A stretch of DNA of 39,127 bases from positions 1,772,954 to 1,812,080 of the forward strand of contig NZ_HE578945.1 in NCBI RefSeq assembly GCF_000321045.1, read 5' to 3'. Position numbers and translations under genes: made by a program. Below are positions 1 to 7,054 of the stretch, one piece after another (within the stretch, counting starts at the first letter, position 1; every line of letters starts with the position of its first letter). Source of the DNA: Phytobacter massiliensis JC163. GTDB taxonomy: Bacteria; Pseudomonadota; Gammaproteobacteria; Enterobacterales; Enterobacteriaceae. The notes below the pieces were generated by a model, which saw only the letters and a program-made list of their open reading frames with translations, was not told where the DNA came from and did no database searches.

Positions 1-78
1 CAGCGCGCTATGCGCGTCGCGAGCATGGCGTGAGGGTAATGCGCAAAAGCCGCTTTGCTGCGTTTTATCGCGCAAATC

Positions 79-107
79 TTTACTTAACAGACGAACTTCG
101 GCATTAT
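79..107 (+). promoter_or_regulatory. Candidate sigma70 promoter for infA
   Basis: TTTACT at 79-84 and CATTAT at 102-107 are separated by exactly 17 bases, each matching 4 of 6 consensus positions. A start near 114 would leave a leader of about 38 bases before infA. E. coli infA has more than one promoter, so others may lie upstream of the window. Bases 1-78 show no gene I can support. This is a pattern match only. Confidence 0.4.
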
Positions 108-148
108 CTTGCCGGTTCAAAAAAATTGGTAGTGATACCCCCGAGGAT

Positions 149-370
<222 letters not shown>

Positions 371-399
371 TTAATATCGCGCCTGCGTGCGTAAAGTGA

Positions 400-427
400 A
401 AAGCCAGACCAGGGTCTGGCTTTTTTG
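400..427 (+). terminator. Rho-independent terminator of infA, probably bidirectional
   Basis: AGCCAGACC and GGTCTGGCT form a near-perfect inverted repeat at 402-421, followed by six T on the plus strand. On the minus strand the same hairpin is followed by TTTTC, so it could also stop transcription leaving the HPr gene of the convergent sugar operon. A second GC-rich inverted repeat (GCGCGC, 469-474 and 482-487) lies just before the HPr stop codon. Confidence 0.85.
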
Positions 428-500
428 TTTTGCGTACACGACACTGCCGCCTGTTATGCAATGAGGGGGCGCGCCTCATTCGCGCGCTGGAGAGCAATAA

Positions 501-770
501 TCAGGCTGATTCGCCGAACCCGTTAGCAAAAGCGCTTTTTAGTGCGCCCATGAGCTGCTGTTCATCCTGCCCGTCGCATATGAGATCGACCATCGTATTC
601 CCCTTCACCCCGGCACCGAGAATACTCATCATTCCTTTAATGGGGATCTCTTTACCGTTGTTAATTAATATCAGCGTGGCCTGATACTGCTTAACGATTT
701 TCGCCAGCGTTGCGGCCGGCCGCGCGTGCAATCCTGTGCTATTCACCACTCGTACCGATTGTCTAATCAT
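501..770 (-). CDS. HPr-family phosphocarrier protein of the sugar operon
   Basis: HPr carries phosphate from enzyme I to the EIIA components of PTS permeases. The 89-residue product has the phosphorylation-site motif GLHARPA with His15 and the conserved Arg17, followed by a typical HPr fold. Residue 46, where many HPr proteins carry a serine, is glycine. It is the last gene of the seven-gene operon; its AAGGAGG ribosome site overlaps the stop of the aldolase gene nine bases upstream. A dedicated HPr suggests a partly private phosphorelay for this transporter, although the general PtsH could also serve. No enzyme I is encoded here. The family is certain; the private role is inferred. Confidence 0.92.
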   Translation of the reverse strand: MIRQSVRVVNSTGLHARPAATLAKIVKQYQATLILINNGKEIPIKGMMSILGAGVKGNTMVDLICDGQDEQQLMGALKSAFANGFGESA

Positions 771-779
771 CTCCCCTCC

Positions 780-1640
780 TTATGAGGCCTTACGTAAGGC
801 AGGATGCGCTTTGTTCATCATCTGAATTTTTGCATATACGTCATCTTCAACGGCTTGTTTTGCACTGGCCATGACGCGTGCAAGGTTGGCCTCGTTATTA
901 TTATCGACCCAGGCCTTACCGACGGTGGTAATAAAGGCTTTTCGCAAGTCGCTCGCTATATTCACTTTGACGACGTGGTAATTGACGAAGCTGCGCAGAA
1001 TATCGGCATCAATACCGGAACCGCCATGAATAACCAGAGGCACCGGGCTGACCGCTGCAATACGTTCTAATAGCGGAATATCAATCCGGGGAATATCCTC
1101 CAGGCCGTGAACGTTGCCAATGGATACAGCGAGCATATCGCAGCCCGTCTCTTCAACGAAACGCTGCACCTTTTCCGGCTCGGTTTTACAATCAGCCTCG
1201 CTGACATGATCGTCCTCTTTACCGAGGATGGCCCCCAGTTCTGCCTCCACGGGCACGCCAAAAGATTTGCAAAAATCGACCGCTTCACGGGTGAAGGCGA
1301 TATTTTCTTCAAAAGGCAGGGCCGCGCCATCGATCATCACCGAGGTAAAGCCTGCCCTGACAGCCTGTTTAACATCGTCTAACGTTTTCCCATGATCCAG
1401 ATGTAAGCTTACCGGCACATCCATTTTATCCGCGTGCCGTTTAACAATTTCATAAATGTATTCATAGCCAGAAAGTTTGGCGTTAGTGGGGGCAATCTGA
1501 ATAAAGTTGGGTAATCCGGAACGTTCTATCGCATTAAGAATAGAAATGGTTGTTTCCAGATTCGTGGTATTAAAGGCACCTGCCAGCACTCGCTTTTCCT
1601 GAATGCAATCGAGCAGGATCCTGCCATTGACTAAAGGCAT
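780..1640 (-). CDS. Class II ketose-bisphosphate aldolase (GatY/KbaY/FbaA family)
   Basis: Zinc-dependent class II aldolases cleave ketose 1,6-bisphosphates to dihydroxyacetone phosphate and an aldehyde such as glyceraldehyde 3-phosphate. The 286-residue protein shows the expected landmarks: LDHG (Asp82 catalytic, His83 zinc ligand), VEAELG (Glu134), NVHG (His178 zinc ligand), HGGSG (His205 zinc ligand, phosphate loop) and KVNIASDL (Asn227). The length matches GatY/KbaY (about 284-286). Its ATG has AGGAG six bases upstream, and the kinase gene ends 45 bases before it. It is likely the last catabolic step of the operon. Whether the substrate is tagatose, fructose or another ketose bisphosphate cannot be told from these motifs. 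Confidence 0.93.
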   Translation of the reverse strand: MPLVNGRILLDCIQEKRVLAGAFNTTNLETTISILNAIERSGLPNFIQIAPTNAKLSGYEYIYEIVKRHADKMDVPVSLHLDHGKTLDDVKQAVRAGFTSVMIDGAALPFEENIAFTREAVDFCKSFGVPVEAELGAILGKEDDHVSEADCKTEPEKVQRFVEETGCDMLAVSIGNVHGLEDIPRIDIPLLERIAAVSPVPLVIHGGSGIDADILRSFVNYHVVKVNIASDLRKAFITTVGKAWVDNNNEANLARVMASAKQAVEDDVYAKIQMMNKAHPALRKAS

Positions 1641-1685
1641 ATTGACTCCTCATATCCTGGTTATAGGGTTAAAAAGATTGCTGAA

Positions 1686-3173
1686 TTAACTCTCGTCGTC
1701 GCTGATTATTCCCTCCTGCAACAGCTTAAAGCGATAAAAGGCCTGCCATTGCTGCTGATATTTTTTCAATTTTGCAAAGCGGTCTCTGTCCGGGAGATAT
1801 GTTTGCACGACGGGCCCAGAGGGCAGTGTGAGCTCAGGGCAAGCCATCATAAGCGCCCCAACAGATACTGTTTCATCGAAAGTAATTGCCTCTACCGGAC
1901 ACAACAAAACATCCGCTTTTAATTGCAGCCAGAACGGATTTTTCACCGCAGGCCCAATCACTTTTAAAGGCGTGCCGACAGGAATATTAAAACAGGCGTA
2001 ACAGTGCGCGAGTTCCATCGCCAGGCCAATAAATACACTTTCAATAAGCGTTTTAGCATCCAGCGAATCCGTTAGCCCAAATAACAATCCGCGCGTGTGT
2101 CGATTTTTATTTGGCGAACCGGAACCGCGCAAATGCGGTATAAATACGGGTACCTGGTCCGCGGACCACGACGGGTGCAGATAATGCTGCCCTGCCTTTT
2201 CCAGCGCGTTCTCAACTTCTTCGGCGGTTAAGCGAAACGTCTTTTGCAGCCATTCGAATGCATAGCCCCCGATGGGCAAAGAGGCAAACAGCGTGAATAA
2301 TTCGCCGTCGGAATAACAGCCGTTTGCCAGCTTATCCCGCCGCGCCTGGGGGTCGAGCGTTGGCCGGGTATTCAGCAGTAAAATGCCTTCCGTTGTCCCT
2401 GTAGAGTTCAGCACGTCGCCCGGCTGCATTTGTAACGCGCGTGCGCCCACCATATGGTCGTGCCCGGCGAGAGTGACTTTGACGTCATGCCCGAACCCCA
2501 ATTCTTTTTTGAGTTCAGACGTTACCCATCCCGCCACCTGGCCCGGCCTTATCAGCGGGGCCAGCACATGGAAAGGTATGCCGAGCATCGCCGCTGCCTT
2601 GCGAGACCAGGAGCGGCTGGCAATGTCCAGGCATAGCGTTCTGCTCGCCAGAGAGATCTCAGTGCGCTTTTCACCGGTCATTCGCCATAGCAGTACTTCC
2701 GGCGCATGTAACCAGCAGATATCTTTGCGCTCATGCAGCGCATAGGTATCAAGCAACCAGCGCATTTTGAAGGCCGAGTAGTTGCTGTGTGGCGGTAATC
2801 CCGTTATCGCATACAGCTCCTCATAGTCTGATTCGCTGAGCGAGGCGAGATAAGCCTCGCCGCGTCGGTCATACCAGGCCAGCATTGGTGTGAGGATGGC
2901 GCCCTGTTCGTCCACAAACACGCCAGACTCCCCAAAACTTGCAATGCTGATATCTGTCACCGGCAGCGGCGAGGAAGAAACCAGTTCTGCCATTACACGT
3001 CGCAATGCCTGCCACAGCGCTTCGATATCAAAATCAACCCCGCTCACCGACTCCTTTTTAGGGGTCTGGAACTTGCGTACTTCCAGAACTGACGCGTCAT
3101 GACAGCAATAACAGCTGACTTTGCAGTTGGTGGTGCCAATATCGATGACAAGCGCTGCGCGGTAATCAGGCAT
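1686..3173 (-). CDS. FGGY-family carbohydrate kinase
   Basis: FGGY kinases (xylulokinase, glycerol kinase, gluconokinase and relatives) transfer phosphate from ATP to sugars or polyols. The 495-residue product has the N-terminal phosphate loop DIGTTN (Asp11), the mid-region AGHDH motif with a likely catalytic aspartate, and the C-terminal ATPase motif NSTGTTE. The ATG at 3171-3173 has AAGGA seven bases upstream and overlaps the end of the EIIC gene by eight bases, so translation is probably coupled. A kinase of this type in a PTS operon is unusual, because PTS import already phosphorylates the sugar and related aldolase operons use a PfkB-type kinase. The substrate is unknown. Confidence 0.9.
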   Translation of the reverse strand: MPDYRAALVIDIGTTNCKVSCYCCHDASVLEVRKFQTPKKESVSGVDFDIEALWQALRRVMAELVSSSPLPVTDISIASFGESGVFVDEQGAILTPMLAWYDRRGEAYLASLSESDYEELYAITGLPPHSNYSAFKMRWLLDTYALHERKDICWLHAPEVLLWRMTGEKRTEISLASRTLCLDIASRSWSRKAAAMLGIPFHVLAPLIRPGQVAGWVTSELKKELGFGHDVKVTLAGHDHMVGARALQMQPGDVLNSTGTTEGILLLNTRPTLDPQARRDKLANGCYSDGELFTLFASLPIGGYAFEWLQKTFRLTAEEVENALEKAGQHYLHPSWSADQVPVFIPHLRGSGSPNKNRHTRGLLFGLTDSLDAKTLIESVFIGLAMELAHCYACFNIPVGTPLKVIGPAVKNPFWLQLKADVLLCPVEAITFDETVSVGALMMACPELTLPSGPVVQTYLPDRDRFAKLKKYQQQWQAFYRFKLLQEGIISDDES

Positions 3174-4545
3174 AGACCGTTCCTTTTGTCAGACGAAAGA
3201 CGCCATAGATCACCAGCGCAACCACTGGAATCAGACCCAACGCAATCACATTTCCATTGAATATCTCGAGCAACCAGTAGCGGAACGGGTTTCCGCCATC
3301 GAGAAAACTCGATACCTGACCACTCGATCCTTCTGCCATTTTGAAGTTAACGTCTTTAGCCATGCCGGTAATGAACGGGGCGATTTTGGTCGCAATCCAC
3401 AGATCGGCGACGATTACCGGGATTGCGGTTATCACCGCACGGAAAATATTGCCCCGGCATGCCAGCACGATCATTGAAGCCATTACGGCGAGGTTTGCCA
3501 GGTCGCCCAGCGGCAGAACTTTATTGCCCGGCAGCAGGAATGCGATAAAGACAGAAATAGGCGTCAGAATAAGAGCAGTAGAAATAATGGCCGGGTTCCC
3601 CACCGCTACCGCAATGTCCAGGCCGATAAAGAGATCGTCACGACCGGGATATTTGGCATTAAGGTATTTCTTGATAGCCTCAGACAGAGGCAGTAAACCT
3701 TCCATCAAAATTCGCACCATGCGCGGCAAAATAAACATCACGCCACCGATGCTGATACCCAACAGCAGAATATGTTTAAAGTCGTAGCCAGCAATAATAC
3801 CCAGCAGCACGCCGAGAATGGTCCCTACCATCATTGGCTCACCGAAGATGCCCAGTTTTTTCTGCACGCTTTCCGGGTCAATATGAATACGATTGAGGCC
3901 GGGGATTTTGTCGATAATTTTGTCAAACAGCAGTCCAATCGGAAAGAAGACCACAGATGACAGAGTAGGTAACGAAATACCTTCGAGGCCAAAGTATTTT
4001 GCTACCAGCGGCGCTGACCAGTCTGCCAGTTTGAGCACTATAATCGCGGCCACCGCAGCGGCGGTTAACCCCAGCACAAAACTGCCGGTGCTGTAATAAA
4101 CCAGCGTTCCTGCCAGCGCAAAGTGCCAGTAGTTCCACATGTCTACGTCTACAGTGCGGGTTTTATTCAGCGCCAGCATGGCGACGTTAATCAGCATGGT
4201 TAACGGGATGACAAAGGGCGCGATGGGCGAACCCCATGTAATGGCGGCCAGCGGCGGCCAGCCTAAATCGACAACGGGCAGGCTGATGCCGGTTCTTTCC
4301 ACCATGGCCTGTGCTGCCGGGCCTACGTTGCTGGTGAGAATGTCAAAAATGGCGTAGATACCGACAAAACCAATACCCACAATAAGAGATGAGCGTAATG
4401 CTTTTGCGGGTTTGACTTTAAAGAACAATGCCAGAAAAAAGAGAACAAGTGGCAATAATACCGTTGGGCCGAAACCCAACACATATTGCACAATGGTGTA
4501 GAGGGTATGTGCTAAATCATTCATATCCGACCTCGTTTCAGACAT
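3166..4545 (-). CDS. PTS EIIC component, galactitol (GatC/SgcC) type
   Basis: EIIC is the membrane channel that binds and translocates the sugar while EIIB phosphorylates it. The 459-residue protein is strongly hydrophobic with roughly ten or more membrane segments. From memory it resembles E. coli GatC along its whole length: GPTVLLP near the N terminus, GIGFVGI, VDLGWPP, DMWNYWH, GEPMMVG, and the PGNKVLPLGDLA stretch. Two in-frame starts are possible, each behind its own GAGG: the ATG at 4543-4545, and an ATG seven codons in that gives MNDLAH. A 55-base gap separates it from the EIIB gene. The transporter family is clear; similarity to GatC does not prove galactitol as substrate. Confidence 0.93.
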   Translation of the reverse strand: MSETRSDMNDLAHTLYTIVQYVLGFGPTVLLPLVLFFLALFFKVKPAKALRSSLIVGIGFVGIYAIFDILTSNVGPAAQAMVERTGISLPVVDLGWPPLAAITWGSPIAPFVIPLTMLINVAMLALNKTRTVDVDMWNYWHFALAGTLVYYSTGSFVLGLTAAAVAAIIVLKLADWSAPLVAKYFGLEGISLPTLSSVVFFPIGLLFDKIIDKIPGLNRIHIDPESVQKKLGIFGEPMMVGTILGVLLGIIAGYDFKHILLLGISIGGVMFILPRMVRILMEGLLPLSEAIKKYLNAKYPGRDDLFIGLDIAVAVGNPAIISTALILTPISVFIAFLLPGNKVLPLGDLANLAVMASMIVLACRGNIFRAVITAIPVIVADLWIATKIAPFITGMAKDVNFKMAEGSSGQVSSFLDGGNPFRYWLLEIFNGNVIALGLIPVVALVIYGVFRLTKGTVYA

Positions 4546-4600
4546 AACCAGACCTCGCGTGAGCGCCTGGAAATGTTATCTGAGTTTTATATTTATAGAA

Positions 4601-4888
4601 TCAGGCTTGACCTTTAAGAATTGCAACTATTTTCTCAAGCACTTTGTCTTCTCCAACGCCGGTAATTATTGGCAGACCATTAACAACCGGGATATCCAGT
4701 TCGTAAGGAACTTTAGTTGTAGAGACCACCAGCGTTGCGCCATCAGTATTATTCGGGAGCGATGCTACGTTAGTCTGAGAATAATTAACGTTAAGCCCTT
4801 GCTCTTTGCAATACTCCATCACCTTTTCGGTTACGGCAGTGGAGGTAGCTATTCCGGTGGCGCAAACAAACAATATCATTTGACTCAT
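4601..4888 (-). CDS. PTS EIIB component, galactitol type
   Basis: EIIB receives phosphate from EIIA on a cysteine and passes it to the incoming sugar. The 95-residue cytosolic protein begins with the hydrophobic strand and P-loop-like motif FVCATGIATST, placing the active-site cysteine at position 9 as in GatB-type domains. The start overlaps the stop of the EIIA gene by four bases, a standard translational-coupling arrangement. EIIA, EIIB and EIIC are three separate polypeptides here, as in the gat operon. Confidence 0.92.
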   Translation of the reverse strand: MSQMILFVCATGIATSTAVTEKVMEYCKEQGLNVNYSQTNVASLPNNTDGATLVVSTTKVPYELDIPVVNGLPIITGVGEDKVLEKIVAILKGQA

Positions 4889-5358
4889 AGTTCACCTCTT
4901 TCAGATAAGCGAGAATTAATAGACTGATAAATTTCATCGTCATTCATGACCAGCAACTGCTGCATAAAACCTTCATCCTGAATGACATCCATAATCCAGC
5001 CCAGCACGTTGAGCTGTTTATTACTTTCTCCCAGAGCAAGCATGAAAATAACTCTGACAGGCACAGGCTCCGGTTCTCCGCCCATCTCCTCAAAGCTGAC
5101 CGGCTCCGCCAGAATCCCTATACTTATTGCGTTCTGATGCACATGCTTGTGATCGGTGTGCGGAATAGCAACACCAACCGGCTCTACGGGTAATCCCGTA
5201 GGGAAATTCTTTTCACGGGCAATAACGTGATCGGCAAAATCAGAGACGACCATACCATCGTTAGCTAACGGGCTGGCAAGCGCCCGGATAATATCACTCT
5301 GCGTCATTCCTTTTGGAATGTGCAGGACATAGTGACGGCGAAAATTAATATCGTGCAT
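4885..5358 (-). CDS. PTS EIIA component, fructose/galactitol type
   Basis: EIIA takes phosphate from HPr on a histidine. The chosen start, MHDINF, gives 157 residues, close to GatA-type domains (about 150); the frame stays open 25 codons further upstream, but only this ATG has a good ribosome site (AGAGGA, six bases away). The active-site histidine is in the AIPHTD motif (His67), the signature of the fructose/mannitol EIIA superfamily. It lies 17 bases downstream of the regulator gene and overlaps the EIIB gene by four bases, so the operon is read regulator, EIIA, EIIB, EIIC, kinase, aldolase, HPr. Confidence 0.92.
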   Translation of the reverse strand: MHDINFRRHYVLHIPKGMTQSDIIRALASPLANDGMVVSDFADHVIAREKNFPTGLPVEPVGVAIPHTDHKHVHQNAISIGILAEPVSFEEMGGEPEPVPVRVIFMLALGESNKQLNVLGWIMDVIQDEGFMQQLLVMNDDEIYQSINSRLSERGEL

Positions 5359-5375
5359 AATTTCCTCTTCATTAG

Positions 5376-6119
5376 TTATGTATCCCGCCGCTGTAATATG
5401 GTGCCAAGGTAGTATTTGTTCCCTTTTAACCATACGTTACCAAACTCAACGGGTAATCCTTTGGAGAAAAAAACCAACTGTTCCAGATGCAATACCGGCG
5501 CATCCTCACCAATATCAAGATAGTGCCCGCGCTCATTACCAATTAACCGGGCGGCGTAGCGGCTTTCTGAAAAGCTAATTTTTTTGCCTGATAGGCGCTC
5601 TATTGTGGGGAATAAATTTTCTTTATTAAAATCGACATCGGTTATTCCCGGACAAAGGTTCACATTAATACGGTTTTCAATCAGCATGACTTTTTCATCA
5701 CCGATCGAGCGCAGACGTTCAAGAAACAGGACATCCTGCCCGGGCTTAATGCCCAACTTCTCTGCCACATGTCGATTGGCGGGCTCCAGCCGGGAAGTAA
5801 TTACGCTGGTGGTGAAGTTAATTTTCTGACTGGCCAACGCTTCCGCAAAAGATAACAGCCCTTCTCCCAGGGGGTAGGCCACGTTTTCTTTCTTCACGAA
5901 AGTACCCTTACCCTGCACCTGCACCAGCACCCCTTCCCTTACTAACTGGTCAACCGCCTTTTTAACCGTACCGCGGCTTACCTCCAGCATATCCATAATT
6001 TGGAACTCGGATGGGATGCGGTCATCTTCAACCAGCTCACCGCTATAAATACTCTCCCTGATCCATTCCACGACCTGTTGGTACAGCGGAATCTGCGAAC
6101 TTTTACTCAATGGTTTCAT
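5376..6119 (-). CDS. GntR-family (HutC/UTRA subfamily) transcriptional regulator of the sugar operon
   Basis: The product (247 residues from MKPLSK) has an N-terminal GntR winged helix at about residues 8-73, with the signature DRIPSEFQIMDMLEVSRGTV and the wing QGKGTFV, followed by a UTRA ligand domain at about 95-240. Such regulators bind a sugar phosphate or related ligand and release their operator. I prefer the ATG at 6117-6119 because AGGTG lies six bases upstream; a GTG three codons earlier is also in frame. It is the first gene of the operon it probably controls. The palindrome TTGTC-TATG-GACAA just upstream is a likely operator, implying autoregulation. The effector is unknown. Confidence 0.9.
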   Translation of the reverse strand: MKPLSKSSQIPLYQQVVEWIRESIYSGELVEDDRIPSEFQIMDMLEVSRGTVKKAVDQLVREGVLVQVQGKGTFVKKENVAYPLGEGLLSFAEALASQKINFTTSVITSRLEPANRHVAEKLGIKPGQDVLFLERLRSIGDEKVMLIENRINVNLCPGITDVDFNKENLFPTIERLSGKKISFSESRYAARLIGNERGHYLDIGEDAPVLHLEQLVFFSKGLPVEFGNVWLKGNKYYLGTILQRRDT

Positions 6120-6141
6120 GGTGCGCACCTGAACATTTAGA

Positions 6142-6168
6142 GTTGTCTATGGACAATCATGTACAACT
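6142..6168. promoter_or_regulatory. Candidate operator of the GntR-type regulator
   Basis: A perfect palindrome TTGTC-TATG-GACAA occupies 6144-6157. A further GTACAAC half-site follows at 6161-6167, so AGTTGT and ACAACT also form an outer inverted repeat. The cluster sits 20-50 bases upstream of the regulator start, between it and the AT-rich -10-like sequences at 6175-6193 on the minus strand. GntR proteins bind short palindromes near their own promoters. That this is the site is inferred from position and symmetry. Confidence 0.55.
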
Positions 6169-6174
6169 TCGAGT

Positions 6175-6193
6175 TTTATAATAGGGGATTATG
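6175..6193 (-). promoter_or_regulatory. AT-rich -10 region, probable promoter of the sugar operon
   Basis: Read on the minus strand, CATAAT (6193-6188), TATTAT (6183-6178) and TATAAA (6180-6175) each match five of six -10 positions. No good -35 is seen at 17 bases from any of them, as is common in activator-dependent promoters. The CRP-type site centred at 6257.5 lies about 75-90 bases upstream of the possible starts, and the operator lies just downstream. The exact start is not determined. Confidence 0.4.
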
Positions 6194-6249
6194 AAAAAGA
6201 GGGACGGAAGGGAATCACAGTTTTGGTGTTCAAAATGGGATCATTTTTA

Positions 6250-6265
6250 TGTGATTAAAATCACA
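6250..6265. promoter_or_regulatory. CRP (cAMP receptor protein) binding site
   Basis: TGTGA and TCACA flank the six-base spacer TTAAAA, giving both CRP half-sites without mismatch, in AT-rich flanks. It is about 130 bases upstream of the regulator start of the sugar operon, so catabolite control of that operon is the natural reading. The exact spacing to the start site is uncertain. The small gene at 6584 is the only alternative target and is more than 300 bases away. Confidence 0.75.
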
Positions 6266-6324
6266 GAATGATGAGGATGTTAAATGATGGCAGGCGTTTA
6301 GCATGAATGCTCAAAGGGTGGGGT

Positions 6325-6348
6325 TAAGCTGCCTGTATGGCAGTGAAC
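6325..6348 (-). CRISPR. Solitary degenerate type I-F CRISPR repeat (relic, not an array)
   Basis: On the minus strand 6348-6329 reads GTTCACTGCCATACAGGCAG and continues CTTAA. The E. coli I-F repeat, recalled from memory, is GTTCACTGCCGTACAGGCAG followed by CTTAGAAA. The first 24 positions match at 23; the final four bases are lost. The CTGCC/GGCAG hairpin core is intact. No second copy is present about 60 bases to either side and no cas gene is in the window. The infA-clpA interval is where E. coli carries its I-F CRISPR loci, which supports a true relic. An AT-rich, leader-like stretch lies on the expected leader side (6349-6480). Confidence 0.65.
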
Positions 6349-6443
6349 TCACCCAAATCCTTCCCATCCTGATGTTTTACAAATCAAAAATCAATATTTA
6401 CCTGCGCCAACCCTTTTTTACCCTTCCCCATAATCTCTATAAA

Positions 6444-6456
6444 AATCAATAACTTA
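6444..6456 (+). promoter_or_regulatory. IHF consensus match in the possible CRISPR leader remnant
   Basis: AATCAA-TAAC-TTA fits the IHF consensus WATCAA-N4-TTR at every defined position. It lies about 100 bases from the solitary repeat on the side where a leader would be. IHF sites occur in type I leaders, where they guide spacer integration, but chance matches are common in AT-rich DNA. Confidence 0.35.
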
Positions 6457-6583
6457 ATCACCCGCTTAAAAAAAGGGTCTGAAAAGATACAGCAGCCCCT
6501 CTTTCTACGATCCCGCTCGTGGACTACCGCTCCCCCTCGTATTACCCTATGTAACATCAATCTGTTTCAGGGAGGAAGCAGTC

Positions 6584-6865
6584 GTGTTGGGTTTATGGCT
6601 TATCGCTGCACTGCTGGTTATCGGTTTCTTTATTCGCTTTATCTGGCCACGCAACGAACTTGGCTCATTGCTGATGATGCTGGCAGGCGGGCTTGCCATT
6701 AGCCTTGTGCTGGTGCTGATTTTCCTGCTGCTGACCAAAGGCATGCACCTTCCGCGTCTGGTGCGTTTGTTTGCGTTGGTAGCGTTTATGGCGCTGGGCT
6801 GGTACTGCATCAACAAAGGCCTAAACCAGCTGGTGCGTCTGTATGCATTTCTGAAAAGACGCTGA
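6584..6865 (+). CDS. Small inner-membrane protein of unknown function
   Basis: A 93-residue protein with three predicted membrane helices, at about residues 2-22, 28-51 and 60-78. Short basic or mixed loops separate them, and the tail is basic and cytosolic-looking (FLKRR). The start is GTG with GGAGG eight bases upstream, a strong ribosome site that supports expression. It is a lone gene between the CRISPR relic and clpA, reading towards clpA, with a hairpin 16 bases after its stop. I do not recognise the family. K-12 has no equivalent that I know of at this site. No catalytic motif or cysteine pair is visible. Confidence 0.7.
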   Translation: MLGLWLIAALLVIGFFIRFIWPRNELGSLLMMLAGGLAISLVLVLIFLLLTKGMHLPRLVRLFALVAFMALGWYCINKGLNQLVRLYAFLKRR

Positions 6866-6873
6866 ACGTAAGG

Positions 6874-6903
6874 CGAAAAAAAACCGCTCTGTAAGAGCGG
6901 TTT
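6874..6903 (-). terminator. Rho-independent terminator of clpA (hairpin copy 1)
   Basis: AAACCGCTCT (6881-6890), loop GTA and AGAGCGGTTT (6894-6903) form a perfect ten-base stem. On the minus strand it is followed by eight T, so it would end clpSA transcription; it could also slow plus-strand reads from the small membrane gene. The same 23-base palindrome recurs at 7055-7077. Confidence 0.75.
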
Positions 6904-6950
6904 GAGGTTGTTGCCAAACCCGGGAGTGACGAAAGAGCGGCACAATGACG

Positions 6951-7019
6951 GTAGCCCGGATAAGGCGTTTCGCCGCATCCGGGAGTCCCGGGTGCACTAC
7001 GTTTACCCGGGCTACGCCG
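6951..7019. repeat. REP/BIME element pair
   Basis: Two REP-type units face each other. GTAGCCCGGATAAGGC runs on to CGCCGCATCCGGG at 6951-6983, and CCCGGG to CCCGGGCTAC lies at 6987-7015. REP palindromes are typical of enterobacterial intergenic regions downstream of genes. Related units are at 21042, 21123 and 32075. This one is framed by two copies of an unrelated hairpin. Confidence 0.8.
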
Positions 7020-7054
7020 TTCCATGAATTCCTGTTGGCTTTGTCAGCAGTCTG

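Noticed and set aside
6241-6430. A second CRISPR repeat to make a true array
   Set aside because: I checked about 60 bases either side of the lone repeat and found no second copy, so no array is claimed.
371-6583. A mobile element carrying the sugar operon
   Set aside because: No integrase, transposase, insertion-sequence ends or flanking direct repeats are visible; transfer remains only an inference from gene content and base composition.
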